This document shows positions 33,130-41,241 of a DNA stretch of 57,987 bases, piece after piece. The notes under the pieces were generated by a model that was not told the origin of the DNA, ran no database searches, and saw only the letters and a program-made list of their open reading frames with translations. The stretch lies in contig CAAEPE010000005.1 of NCBI GenBank assembly GCA_900757795.1, forward strand, positions 1-57,987, written 5' to 3'. The stretch comes from an uncultured Phascolarctobacterium sp. Lineage in GTDB: Bacteria > Bacillota > Negativicutes > Acidaminococcales > Acidaminococcaceae. The translations under genes were made by a program, and so were the position numbers. Numbering within the stretch: position 1 is the first letter of the stretch; each line of letters starts with the position of its first letter.

Positions 33130-33465
33130 ATGCGTGAAGATTTAGTTGTGCCTGGCGAGGGCGAGGAAAATTTTGTCTTGGCTCGTGATGCTCGTGTCGT
33201 AACCATTCCTTTTACTCCGCTGGAAGTAAGAATGCAAAAGGAAAAACCGGAAGTCTTTGAGCGTCTGCAAAAGCTCAAAGAAATTATTGGTGAAGAGACC
33301 TTTAAAAGATTGGTAAGTAAAGTTCACAATATTAACTATGCAGATACTCGCATTATGCTGGTAGCAGAAAGCGAACTGCATCGCACTAATATTGAACGCG
33401 AAATTTTGCCGGCGATTGCACAGGCTTTTGAAGTAACCAGCATTCGCGTGGTAACTCAAGGCTAA
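33130..33465 (+). CDS. Small protein resembling DnaA N-terminal domain (domain I)
   Basis: 111 aa from ATG 33130 (GGAGG at 33117-33121; the TTG at 33115 is within that site). The second half, from about residue 50 (IGEETFKRLVSKVHNINYAD then RIMLVAESELHRTNIEREIL), follows the DnaA domain I layout: an amphipathic helix, a strand pair and a second helix ending in PAIAQAF. The N-terminal ~45 residues are not recognised. No AAA+ or DNA-binding domain is present, so it is not DnaA itself. A standalone domain of this kind could contact replication proteins, but this is inference from a by-eye resemblance. Confidence 0.5.
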   Translation: MREDLVVPGEGEENFVLARDARVVTIPFTPLEVRMQKEKPEVFERLQKLKEIIGEETFKRLVSKVHNINYADTRIMLVAESELHRTNIEREILPAIAQAFEVTSIRVVTQG

Positions 33466-33494
33466 AAGCTTGTTTAAAATAAAGCAAAAAGGTG

Positions 33495-33523
33495 TTGACA
33501 AAGATACTTTGATGCTTTATAAT
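33495..33523 (+). promoter_or_regulatory. Promoter of tRNA-Pro
   Basis: TTGACA (33495-33500), 17-bp spacer, TATAAT (33518-33523); a consensus promoter. Confidence 0.85.
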
Positions 33524-33560
33524 ATTATTCGTTGCTGATGTAAATGTTGGCAATGAATGT

Positions 33561-33637
33561 CGGGGCGTGGCGCAGTTTGGTAGCGCGCTTGTTTCGGGTA
33601 CAAGAGGCCGTGAGTTCGAATCTCGCCGCCCCGACCA
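33561..33637 (+). tRNA. tRNA-Pro (anticodon CGG)
   Basis: 77 nt including an encoded CCA end. Acceptor CGGGGCG / CGCCCCG, D-arm GGCGCAG..GCGC, anticodon stem CTTGT/ACAAG with loop TTCGGGT and anticodon CGG (33595-33597), and the T-loop GTTCGAATC. Own promoter and terminator. Confidence 0.96.
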
Positions 33638-33651
33638 ATTTAAAAATGCAG

Positions 33652-33677
33652 AAACTCGCATGCTTATGCGAGTTTTT
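33652..33677 (+). terminator. Terminator after tRNA-Pro
   Basis: AAACTCGCAT-GCTT-ATGCGAGTTT followed by further Ts. Confidence 0.9.
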
Positions 33678-33731
33678 CTTTTTTCTGACAAAAAGAATAC
33701 ATTTTACTTACTGTAAAAAAGTGTAGGTTTG

Positions 33732-33740
33732 TGTTACAAT
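33732..33740 (+). promoter_or_regulatory. Extended -10 promoter for the ireB operon
   Basis: TGTTACAAT (33732-33740), about 35 bp before the ireB start. Confidence 0.5.
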
Positions 33741-33775
33741 ATATAATTGAAGACAAACCGAAAGGAGTGGTAAAA

Positions 33776-34036
33776 ATGTCTGAAGTATCGCAAGAAACAA
33801 TGATGTTTAAATGTCAGCCGGAAAAGTTAGACGTTGCTGAAACGATAAAAGAAGTTTATGCAGCCTTGGAGAAAAAAGGCTACAATCCTGTAGATCAGTT
33901 GGCAGGCTATTTGCTGAGCGGCGATCCTACATATATTACTAGTTATGATAATGCACGCACCAAATTGCGCCGCCATGAGCGGTATGAGCTTATTGAGGCT
34001 ATGGTGATAAATTATTTGCAGCAAATCAAAAAGTAA
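33776..34036 (+). CDS. ireB: IreB family protein (UPF0297)
   Basis: Small phosphoprotein of the IreB/YrzL family, linked in Enterococcus to the PASTA-kinase IreK and cephalosporin tolerance. TMMFKCQPEKLDVAETIKEVY and NPVDQLAGYLLSGDPTYITS then NARTKLRRHERYELIE are the conserved segments. ATG 33776 (86 aa) has AAAGGAG upstream; the earlier ATG at 33731 does not. First gene of the conserved ireB-ruvX-DUF1292 cluster. Confidence 0.92.
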   Translation: MSEVSQETMMFKCQPEKLDVAETIKEVYAALEKKGYNPVDQLAGYLLSGDPTYITSYDNARTKLRRHERYELIEAMVINYLQQIKK

Positions 34037-34055
34037 ATTGTAAGGAGTTGACTAC

Positions 34056-34478
34056 ATGCGCAAAATGTCCCTGGACGTGGGCACAAGAACCATAGGCATT
34101 GCTGTCAGCGATTTGTTGGGTATGATTGCCAACGGCGTAGAAACCATTAAGCGTACTACGGAAGAACGAGATTACGCACGTATTGCTCAGCTTATTCGAG
34201 AGCATGAAGTAGATACCTTAGTCGTTGGGTATCCTAAAAATATGAACGGTACCATTGGCGAAAGAGCGCATGCCTGCGAAGCTATGGCCAAACGGTTGGA
34301 GGAAATGTTTCCAACTTGTAAAGTGGTGCTTTGGGATGAAAGGTTATCTACTGTTGCCGCCGAAAAAGTTTTGGTAGATGCGGATATGCGCCGTAAAAAA
34401 CGTAAGCAGGTTATAGATATGATGGCAGCCGTAGTAATTTTACAAAATTATCTCGATAGTAAAAGCTTTAAGATTTGA
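34056..34478 (+). CDS. ruvX: Holliday junction resolvase-like protein RuvX/YqgF
   Basis: RNase H-fold nuclease of the YqgF family, implicated in pre-16S rRNA processing or Holliday junction resolution. MSLDVGTRTIGIAVSD (catalytic Asp) opens it; TLVVGYPKNMNGTIGERA and LWDERLSTVAAEKVL follow, and DMMAAVVILQNYLD closes it. 140 aa. AAGGAG 8 nt ahead of the ATG. Confidence 0.95.
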   Translation: MRKMSLDVGTRTIGIAVSDLLGMIANGVETIKRTTEERDYARIAQLIREHEVDTLVVGYPKNMNGTIGERAHACEAMAKRLEEMFPTCKVVLWDERLSTVAAEKVLVDADMRRKKRKQVIDMMAAVVILQNYLDSKSFKI

Positions 34479-34502
34479 CAGAACCCCGGACTGTATTATA
34501 AA
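34475..34502 (+). promoter_or_regulatory. Possible promoter overlapping the ruvX stop
   Basis: TTGACA (34475-34480), 16-bp spacer, TATAAA (34497-34502). It would let the DUF1292 gene be transcribed separately. Confidence 0.45.
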
Positions 34503-34540
34503 ATATGATATAAATTATTTTTGCGGAAAGAGGTGCGCAC

Positions 34541-34894
34541 ATGTCTGAAAAAGATATTAAAAATGAAGAATTAGAAGCTATGCAGGAAGATGCAGAGGAA
34601 GTTAACGTAGTTGTTTTGACCGACGAGCAAGGAAACGAAAGCTATTTTATGGAAGAAATGATTATACCTTACAACGGCAAAAACTTTGCTGTTTTAGTTG
34701 GTATTGACGAGGATTGCTGTGAGGATGAAGAATGCGAATGCCATCATCATGAGCATGAAGAAGAGGATGACGATGTCTGCATTATTGCCCGCATCGATTT
34801 TGACGAAAATGGTGAAGCGATTTACGTTGGCCCTACTGATGAGGAATACGAAGCCGTTGCTGAGCTGTACGATCAATACTGCGAAGAAGAATAA
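34541..34894 (+). CDS. DUF1292 protein (YrzB-like) with Cys/His/acidic insert
   Basis: Family of unknown function, conserved downstream of ruvX. The VVVLTDEQGNESYFMEEMIIPYNGKNFAVLV half and the closing IARIDFDENGEAIYVGPTDEEYEAVAELY are the DUF1292 pattern. Between them lies an insert of about 25 residues rich in metal ligands (DCCEDEECECHHHEHEEEDD). 117 aa, longer than B. subtilis YrzB. It ends at a terminator (34899-34921), so mltG has its own start. Confidence 0.85.
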   Translation: MSEKDIKNEELEAMQEDAEEVNVVVLTDEQGNESYFMEEMIIPYNGKNFAVLVGIDEDCCEDEECECHHHEHEEEDDDVCIIARIDFDENGEAIYVGPTDEEYEAVAELYDQYCEEE

Positions 34895-34898
34895 AAGC

Positions 34899-34921
34899 AC
34901 CGGACTTAGGTCCGGTATTTT
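34899..34921 (+). terminator. Terminator after the DUF1292 gene
   Basis: ACCGGAC-TTAG-GTCCGGT, followed by ATTTTT. Confidence 0.85.
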
Positions 34922-34965
34922 TATGTAAACCCAAGTTAATTTTTACGAATGGGGAATTGCTGCGT

Positions 34966-35997
34966 ATGGATGAAGAAAAAATTAGGCAGTGGCTGAAGGA
35001 TAAATGGTATTATGCAGCGCTGGCTGCTGTTGCGGTACCGTTGGTTTGCTTTTTGTTCTTGCTGCATGTTTGGGGTAATAATAAGGATTTTGCTGCGCAA
35101 GGCTCACATCTTATCATAGTTAAGGAAGGGATGACCACAGCGGATATTGCCGTTTTACTGCACGAGAAAAAGCTAGTTAAGGATCCGGCCGCTTTTCGTT
35201 TGGAGGCGCGCTTTAGAGGCTTGGCAACAAAATTGCAGGCGGGGCCTTACCAAATTAACGGTGGTTTAAGTAATGGCCAGATTGTGGACGTTATGGCTAA
35301 GGGCAGGGTAAAGCTGTTGCGCTTTACTGTTCCCGAAGGCTATACAGTTGTCAAAACAGCGCAAAAATTAGAGAATGAAGGACTTGGCAGCGCCGAAAAA
35401 TTTATTGCTGCTGCCAAGAATTACGCTCCTTACACTTATATGCAGACTGACGACGCTAATGTGTTGTTCAAAGCAGAGGGCTTTATTTATCCTGCAACCT
35501 ACGAAATACCCGTAGGCTTGAGCGAAGAAAAAATTTTAGAGATTTTAGTGCGCCAGTTTGATACGGAAATGCGCGAAAATAAAATTCTGCAGCTGGCGAA
35601 TGAACGCGGTTTAAAGCTGCGCGACGTAGTAAATTTAGCAGCGATGGTGGAGCTGGAAGCTGTTTACGCTGAAGAGCAGCCCAAAATAGCGGACGTATTT
35701 TTACACCGCTTAGCGATAGGTATGCCTATCCAATCAGATACTACCATTCAATATCTTTTAGGCGAGCAAAAGGAAATAGTTACCTTTGATGATTTAAAAA
35801 TTCAAAGTCCCTATAACACTTATCAAAATCCAGGCTTGCCGCCCGGCCCCATAGGCAGTCCCAGTCTTTCGGCAATTAAAGCTGTGCTGGAGCCGGAAAA
35901 AACGGAGTATTTATACTTTGTTGCTGAAAAGGACGGACACCATCGTTTTACAAAAAGTTATCAAGAGCATTTGCAGGCTATCAAGGATATTGGATGA
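34966..35997 (+). CDS. mltG: Endolytic murein transglycosylase MltG
   Basis: YceG-family lytic transglycosylase that cuts nascent glycan strands and sets their length. An N-terminal transmembrane helix (WYYAALAAVAVPLVCFLFLL) is followed by a LysM-like segment and the catalytic domain with AAMVELEAVYAEEQPKIADV (catalytic Glu), FLHRLAIGMPIQSDTTIQYLL and NTYQNPGLPPGPIGSPSL. ATG 34966 (343 aa) is used, with GGGGA 10 nt upstream. Lies behind ruvX/DUF1292 as in other Firmicutes. Confidence 0.93.
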   Translation: MDEEKIRQWLKDKWYYAALAAVAVPLVCFLFLLHVWGNNKDFAAQGSHLIIVKEGMTTADIAVLLHEKKLVKDPAAFRLEARFRGLATKLQAGPYQINGGLSNGQIVDVMAKGRVKLLRFTVPEGYTVVKTAQKLENEGLGSAEKFIAAAKNYAPYTYMQTDDANVLFKAEGFIYPATYEIPVGLSEEKILEILVRQFDTEMRENKILQLANERGLKLRDVVNLAAMVELEAVYAEEQPKIADVFLHRLAIGMPIQSDTTIQYLLGEQKEIVTFDDLKIQSPYNTYQNPGLPPGPIGSPSLSAIKAVLEPEKTEYLYFVAEKDGHHRFTKSYQEHLQAIKDIG

Positions 35998-36046
35998 TAA
36001 AATTTTACATATAAGGTCGTTAAGCTATTTATAATGGAGGATTTTA

Positions 36047-37291
36047 ATGACTAGAGCTTTAATAAAGCCAGAGCTTTTGGCGCCGGCAGGCAATATGGAA
36101 AAAGGTAAAATGGCTCTTTTGTATGGTGCAGACGCAATTTATTTAGGCGGCAAAATGTTTGGCTTAAGAGCCTTTGCCAATAATTTTGAAATGCCGGAGA
36201 TTGCCGAGATAACTGAATACGCTCACAAACTTGGAAAAAAGGTTTATGTAACAGTAAATATTTTTGCTCATAACGAGGATATCGGCAAGCTGCCAGAGTA
36301 TCTTTTGGGATTGGCAAACGCTAAAGTAGACGCTTTGCTAATTAGTGATTTGGGCGTGTGGCAGACTGCGCGCGAGGTAGTGCCAAATATGGCGCTGCAT
36401 GTAAGTACACAGGCTAATACTACAAATTTTGCTTCGGTAAAGGCGTGGGAGCAGTTGGGCGCAGAGCGCGTAGTTTTAGCACGTGAGCTTTCGTTAAAAG
36501 AGATTGCCGAAATTAGTGACAAAACCTCTGTAGAGCTGGAAACCTTTGTGCACGGTGCAATGTGTATCTCGTACAGTGGTCGTTGCTTGCTCAGCAGCTA
36601 TTTGACCGGGCGCGACGGCAACCGCGGGGCATGTACGCAGGCCTGCCGCTGGGAATATAATATGTATAAATTAGGCGAGCAAAAGCGTCCCGGAGAATAT
36701 TTTGATTTAGAAGAGGATGAACACGGAACCTATGTGATGAATTCCAAGGATTTGTGTTTGATAGAATATCTGCCGGAGCTGATGGACGCCGGAGTTTGCA
36801 GCTTGAAAATTGAAGGCCGCATGAAAAGCGTGCATTATGTAGCTACTGTGGTAAGCGTTTACCGCAAAGCTATTGACGCTTGCTGGACTGATAGAAAAAA
36901 TTATCATGTTTCCGAAAGCTGGATTACCGAACTTAATAAGGTTTCGCATCGTCAGTACACTACAGGCTTTGCAGTAGCTAAGCCTGACAGAAACGCGCAG
37001 GTTTATACCAGCTCCAAATATGAACAAACCCACGATTTTGTAGGCATTGTTACCAGCTATGACAAAGAGCAAAAGCGCGCGTATTTTGAGCAGCGCAATA
37101 ATGTTAAGGCAGGCGAGCCGTTAGAATTGTTAATGCCCGACGGACAGCTGATGCCCTTTGTTTTGACTGCTATGCAGGATGAAAATGGCGTAGCTATAGA
37201 TTGCGCGCCGCATGCACAGCAAAAATTTTCCGCCTATAGTGATGTAGAACTTTTACCATTTAGCTTATTACGCAGAAAGGTTGTTAAATAA
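36047..37291 (+). CDS. Peptidase U32 family protein (TrhP-like tRNA hydroxylation)
   Basis: Members of this family (TrhP/YegQ, RlhA) act in 5-hydroxyuridine formation on RNA rather than as true proteases. PELLAPAGNMEKGKMALLYGADA starts the barrel domain; the conserved Cys cluster ETFVHGAMCISYSGRCLLSS..GNRGACTQACRWEY (about residues 165-205) binds an Fe-S cluster in the family. The end carries a small beta-rich domain. 414 aa. It is followed directly by a DUF4911 gene. The specific substrate is not resolvable here. Confidence 0.9.
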   Translation: MTRALIKPELLAPAGNMEKGKMALLYGADAIYLGGKMFGLRAFANNFEMPEIAEITEYAHKLGKKVYVTVNIFAHNEDIGKLPEYLLGLANAKVDALLISDLGVWQTAREVVPNMALHVSTQANTTNFASVKAWEQLGAERVVLARELSLKEIAEISDKTSVELETFVHGAMCISYSGRCLLSSYLTGRDGNRGACTQACRWEYNMYKLGEQKRPGEYFDLEEDEHGTYVMNSKDLCLIEYLPELMDAGVCSLKIEGRMKSVHYVATVVSVYRKAIDACWTDRKNYHVSESWITELNKVSHRQYTTGFAVAKPDRNAQVYTSSKYEQTHDFVGIVTSYDKEQKRAYFEQRNNVKAGEPLELLMPDGQLMPFVLTAMQDENGVAIDCAPHAQQKFSAYSDVELLPFSLLRRKVVK

Positions 37292-37534
37292 ATGAGTGAT
37301 AATTCCTCTGAACCTCACAGTATGATCTATGCGCAGGTTGAGCCTGAGCATATTGCAGACGTAAACTGGATTATGGAAGGCTACGAGCATTTAGCTTTAG
37401 TGAGCACTGTGGATGGCAGTGCCGGCCTTATTAAATTTTATGTAACGCCTGACACCTATTTTGATACTATGGATATCATAGAAAATATGCCATTTAACGT
37501 AGAAATTGTTGATAGTTTTGCCAATGAGTGGTAA
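37292..37534 (+). CDS. DUF4911 domain protein
   Basis: 80-residue protein of unknown function. MIYAQVEPEHIADVNWIMEG and the closing MDIIENMPFNVEIVD segment match the DUF4911 family, often found next to U32 peptidases. It starts 1 bp after the U32 stop codon and is probably translated by coupling. Confidence 0.75.
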   Translation: MSDNSSEPHSMIYAQVEPEHIADVNWIMEGYEHLALVSTVDGSAGLIKFYVTPDTYFDTMDIIENMPFNVEIVDSFANEW

Positions 37535-37590
37535 AATATTAAAGTAACTCCTAGAATTAGGTGGCAATTTAGGGGAAAAGAGGTAAACTA

Positions 37591-38664
37591 ATGACGCGTA
37601 TCAATAAGGTTTTAGAGCTTATGGCAAAACATGCTGTGGATAGTGTCATTATTAAGGATGTTACCACAATCCGCTATCTTACCGGTTTCACAGGTGACTC
37701 CAGTTTGTTTTATATAGACCGTAAGCAAGGCGTGCTGATTACAGATGGACGCTATACTGAACAAGCCAAGTCTGAAATGAAGCTGTTTAAGGTGCTGGAA
37801 TATACTCCCGCCAATGGCAACAGCATTTGGGAAGCGGCGGTCAATTTAGTCAAAAAATCCGGTTCTGCAGTAGTTGGCTTTGACGGTGCTTGGTACAGCT
37901 ACAATGATTATGTGACGCTGCAGGAGCTCTTAGGTGAAACTCCTATGAAAAGCTTAGACTTTAGCGATATCCGGATGATTAAGGATAAAAAAGAATTAGA
38001 ACTGCTGTTGAAGGCTGCCAGTATTGCGGATGAAGCCTTTGTGGAGCTGCTCAATGATATTCGTCCAGGCATTACAGAAAGAAGTCTTGCCGGACGTTTA
38101 GAATATTATATGCGCGCCCGCGGCAGTGAAAAAACATCCTTTGATACAATTGTAGCAAGCGGCGCTCGCAGCGCTTTGCCACATGGTATGGCTAGTGACA
38201 AGGTACTGGAAATCGGCGACTTTATTACCTTTGATTTTGGTGCTGTCTATAAGGGGTATCATAGTGATATGACGCGTACCGTACTTTTAGGCATGGCTAA
38301 CACTTGGCAAAAGGAAATTTATACCATTGTCGAGGAAGCGCAGCGTAAAGGACTAAAAGCTGCGCAGGCAGGCATGATGGGCAGGGAACTGGATGCTATT
38401 GTCCGCAAGGTGATTACCGACTGCGGCTATGGCGATTATTATGTTCACGGTACAGGTCATGGAGTGGGTTTAGAAATTCACGAAATGCCTAATATCAATA
38501 AAAGAGGCAGCGTTGTGCTGCAAACTGGTATGATTTTTACCATTGAACCAGGTATATACATTCCCGGCAAAGGCGGGGTTCGTATAGAAGATACTGTTGT
38601 TTTGACGGATGAAGGCGCCCGTGCCCTGAATGGAGTCAAAAAGCAGCTTATTGAAATTGTTTAA
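37591..38664 (+). CDS. Xaa-Pro aminopeptidase (M24B family)
   Basis: Pita-bread-fold metallopeptidase that removes N-terminal residues before proline. Metal ligands are present in order: FDFGAVYKGYHSDMTRTV (Asp and Asp), GTGHGVGLEIHE (His), TIEPGIYIPG (Glu) and VRIEDTVV (Glu). The N-terminal ~125 residues are the creatinase-like domain. 357 aa, normal for the short bacterial form. It precedes efp by 26 bp, the familiar papA-efp pairing. Confidence 0.93.
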   Translation: MTRINKVLELMAKHAVDSVIIKDVTTIRYLTGFTGDSSLFYIDRKQGVLITDGRYTEQAKSEMKLFKVLEYTPANGNSIWEAAVNLVKKSGSAVVGFDGAWYSYNDYVTLQELLGETPMKSLDFSDIRMIKDKKELELLLKAASIADEAFVELLNDIRPGITERSLAGRLEYYMRARGSEKTSFDTIVASGARSALPHGMASDKVLEIGDFITFDFGAVYKGYHSDMTRTVLLGMANTWQKEIYTIVEEAQRKGLKAAQAGMMGRELDAIVRKVITDCGYGDYYVHGTGHGVGLEIHEMPNINKRGSVVLQTGMIFTIEPGIYIPGKGGVRIEDTVVLTDEGARALNGVKKQLIEIV

Positions 38665-38690
38665 AATTAAAAATTATAGGAGGGCTTCCA

Positions 38691-39248
38691 ATGATTTCCA
38701 CAAATGAATTCAAAACTAACGTAACTGTAACCATCGACGGCGACGCATGGCAGGTTGTTGAGTTCCAACATGTAAAACCTGGTAAGGGCGCAGCTTTTGT
38801 TCGTGCTAAAATGCGTAATCTGTGCACAGGCGCAGTAGTTGAGCGTACCTTTAACGCAGGTGAACGTCTGCCTAAAGCTCGTATTGACCGCCGCGAAATG
38901 CAATATCTCTATGAATCTGACGGCATGTATGTATTCATGGATAACGAAACCTATGAACAAACAGAATTGTCCAAAGAAACTTTGGGCACAGCTTTGAACT
39001 TCCTCAAAGAAAACATGGACGTTAAGATTATGATTTACGAAGGTCGCGTATTGGGCGTTGACCTGCCTAATACTGTTGAGCTGACAGTAGTTGAAACTGA
39101 GCCTGGCATTAAAGGCGATACCGCTACCGGCGGCAGCAAAAATGCTACCATGGATACTGGCTATGTTGTTAAGGTTCCTCTGTTCATCAACGAAGGCGAC
39201 GTACTGGCTATTGATACTCGTACTGGTGATTATATTTCCCGCGCCTAA
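38691..39248 (+). CDS. efp: Translation elongation factor P
   Basis: Binds between the P and E sites of the ribosome and relieves stalling at polyproline stretches. MISTNEFKTNVTVTIDGDAW and the HVKPGKGAAFVRAK loop are characteristic; K32 sits in PGKGAA where the family is post-translationally modified. Three OB-like domains, 185 aa. GGAGG precedes the ATG. No lysine-modification genes (epmA/B) are seen nearby. Confidence 0.97.
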   Translation: MISTNEFKTNVTVTIDGDAWQVVEFQHVKPGKGAAFVRAKMRNLCTGAVVERTFNAGERLPKARIDRREMQYLYESDGMYVFMDNETYEQTELSKETLGTALNFLKENMDVKIMIYEGRVLGVDLPNTVELTVVETEPGIKGDTATGGSKNATMDTGYVVKVPLFINEGDVLAIDTRTGDYISRA

Positions 39249-39280
39249 GAGTTTTGTCAATTTAAAATTTTAGTACAAAA

Positions 39281-39311
39281 AACAGCAGCGTTAAAACGTT
39301 GCTGTTTTTTT
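39281..39311 (+). terminator. Terminator after efp
   Basis: AACAGCAGCG / CGTTGCTGTT with a 6-nt loop, then a T-run. Confidence 0.92.
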
Positions 39312-39354
39312 ATGCAACTTATGCATAGAAAGTGTATAAATTACGTTGCTCTTG

Positions 39355-39363
39355 TGGTATAAT
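39355..39363 (+). promoter_or_regulatory. Extended -10 promoter for the Asp23 operon
   Basis: TGGTATAAT at 39355-39363, about 60 bp ahead of the Asp23 gene. Confidence 0.55.
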
Positions 39364-39423
39364 TAAAAGATAAAAATGGGTGATTGTTTTTGTTTGCGAC
39401 TTACTATATAGGAGGTGCTTTGC

Positions 39424-40041
39424 ATGCAGCAAAATTCAAATCAGCTTGATAATAAAAAAATGTTCTCGCAGGCTGAAAATAATGATGCAGAGCTAAGAGA
39501 TGAAAAACTTGAAGATTTTGGCGATATTCGTATTGCCGATGAAGTAATTTGTATTGTTGCCAGCTTGGCAGCGCAGGAAGTTGCCGGTGTGGTCGGCATG
39601 AGCGGCGGTTTTACTGACGGTATCAACCGTTTTTTGGGCAAAGAGAATGCGTCTAAAGGTGTGCGTCTGAAATTTGAGGGAAAAATGGTTAACGCCAGCG
39701 TTTATATTAACGTGGAATATGGCTACTGTATTCCGGAAATTGCTTTAGAGGTTCAGGAAAAAGTGAAAGATGCCATTGAAGCTATGACTGGCTATGAAGT
39801 GCAGTTTGTAGATGTTAATGTGGAAGGCGTGGCTAAGCGTCAGACGACGGAGCTGGAAAAAGAAGCTACATCGGACGAAGCTATGGCTGAAATTGTCAGA
39901 GCGCAGGCGCAAAGAGCCGAAGCTACGGAAGTAAATTCCTTTGAGCAGCAGCTGGCCAATTTGCGTGACGAGCATGGCTTTGACATGCAGTTAGAGGAAG
40001 AAATGGACGAAAAGCATAAGCGATTTTTTGAGGAGGATTAG
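39424..40041 (+). CDS. Asp23/Gls24 family envelope stress protein
   Basis: Alkaline-shock-type protein that forms a membrane-associated cytoplasmic layer in Staphylococcus. IRIADEVICIVASLAAQEVAG followed by GVVGMSGGFTDGINRFLG, then VYINVEYGYCIPEIALEVQ and VNVEGV are the Gls24 pattern (residues ~35-140). The C-terminal ~60 residues are acidic and helical. Start ATG 39424 (205 aa), AGGAGG at 39411-39416. First of three genes encoding the Asp23-AmaP-DUF2273 set. Confidence 0.9.
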   Translation: MQQNSNQLDNKKMFSQAENNDAELRDEKLEDFGDIRIADEVICIVASLAAQEVAGVVGMSGGFTDGINRFLGKENASKGVRLKFEGKMVNASVYINVEYGYCIPEIALEVQEKVKDAIEAMTGYEVQFVDVNVEGVAKRQTTELEKEATSDEAMAEIVRAQAQRAEATEVNSFEQQLANLRDEHGFDMQLEEEMDEKHKRFFEED

Positions 40042-40043
40042 TT

Positions 40044-40565
40044 ATGAGTATAGCTGATAGAATTATTCTTACTTTATACACCTGCTTAATGGCAGTTGTT
40101 TCTGTGCTGGCTATTCTTTGTAGTTTAAATGTATTTTCTCATGAAGCAATGACAGGCTTAGTCGAGCACATTCCTGGCAACTGGATTTATGCTGTAGGCG
40201 GCGTAATTATGCTGCTTGTCAGTCTGCGCTTGCTGGTAACTGGCTTGGGCTTGACGGGCATGAGCTCTTTGAAAATCAGTGAAAATGAAAAGGGTAAGGT
40301 TTTGGTAGGTAAAAGCGCTTTAGAAGAATATATTGCTGTGCTGTCACAGGAAATATACGGCATTCATAATGTTAAGGTTATCGTTAAGCTTGATGATGAC
40401 TGCATTGCCGTGCGCATTAACGCCTCCATTGAGCCAGGCATAAATATTCCGGAAAGCTCCGACGAAATTCGTACTAATGTTAAAGAAAATATTAAAAAGG
40501 TTACCGGCTTTGATGTAAAAGACATGGAGCTGTTTATTAAACAAATCAAAGCTAAGGAAGAATAG
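40044..40565 (+). CDS. amaP: AmaP, membrane anchor for Asp23
   Basis: Membrane protein that tethers Asp23 to the cell membrane. Two hydrophobic helices (LYTCLMAVVSVLAILCS and WIYAVGGVIMLLVSLRLLV) are followed by an Asp23-like soluble domain of about 100 residues (IGSALEEYIAV-type, here KSALEEYIAVLSQEIYGIHN). 173 aa. Starts 2 bp after the upstream stop codon. Confidence 0.88.
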   Translation: MSIADRIILTLYTCLMAVVSVLAILCSLNVFSHEAMTGLVEHIPGNWIYAVGGVIMLLVSLRLLVTGLGLTGMSSLKISENEKGKVLVGKSALEEYIAVLSQEIYGIHNVKVIVKLDDDCIAVRINASIEPGINIPESSDEIRTNVKENIKKVTGFDVKDMELFIKQIKAKEE

Positions 40566-40576
40566 GAGGAAGCAAA

Positions 40577-40804
40577 ATGTTAAACGATATCATCAATGAT
40601 ATTTGGAATAATTATCGTGGCCGTTTGCTTTGCTCATTGTTTGGCCTTTTTATCGGCGTGATGTTTTTATGGCTGGGCTTTTTCCAAGCATTATTTTTAA
40701 TGCTTTGCATAGGCTTAGGATTTTTCATTGGTCATAAATTAGACAAAAAAGAAGATTTATTAGAATGGCTTGACCGGCTGCTGCCCCCAGGCTATCACAG
40801 ATAA
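40577..40804 (+). CDS. DUF2273 small membrane protein
   Basis: 75-residue protein with two hydrophobic segments (LCSLFGLFIGVMFLWLGFF and FLMLCIGLGFFIGHKLD), matching the DUF2273 family that accompanies Asp23/AmaP. Role unknown. AGGAGG 8 nt upstream. Confidence 0.85.
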   Translation: MLNDIINDIWNNYRGRLLCSLFGLFIGVMFLWLGFFQALFLMLCIGLGFFIGHKLDKKEDLLEWLDRLLPPGYHR

Positions 40805-40824
40805 TATTTAAGGAGAGTGACAAG

Positions 40825-41241
40825 ATGAGTGAAAAAATGGTTAGACGCATTGCCCGTGAGGTGGCATTGCAAAGCTTATTTCAAATAGACTTTAACAGCT
40901 GCGAGGCAGAAGCTGCGGTAAAGGCAGCGATTGCAGAGCATGAAGAAGATAATGCTGAGAATGCAAGCGCTTACGCTTTGTTTTTGACTGAGGGTGTACT
41001 GGCTAATAAGGATGCTATTGACGAGCGTTTGCGTATGTGCACTGTTGATTGGACTGTGGAGCGTATGCCTGCTACCGACCGCAATATTCTGCGCGTAGCA
41101 GTTTTCGAAATGTTTTTTGCCAAGGAGCCTTTGGCTTATGGTGTTGCTATTAACGAAGCAGTGGAAATCGCTAAAGACTATGGTACTGAAGAATCTCCGC
41201 GCTTTATCAACGGCGTGTTAGGTAAGCTGGCGAAGGCATGA
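40825..41241 (+). CDS. nusB: Transcription antitermination factor NusB
   Basis: All-helical RNA-binding protein of the rRNA antitermination complex. RRIAREVALQSLFQIDFN at the start and the RNILRVAVFEMF..PLAYGVAINEAVEIAKDYG..FINGVLGKL closing segment are diagnostic. 138 aa. The stop overlaps the next start (ATGA). Confidence 0.95.
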   Translation: MSEKMVRRIAREVALQSLFQIDFNSCEAEAAVKAAIAEHEEDNAENASAYALFLTEGVLANKDAIDERLRMCTVDWTVERMPATDRNILRVAVFEMFFAKEPLAYGVAINEAVEIAKDYGTEESPRFINGVLGKLAKA

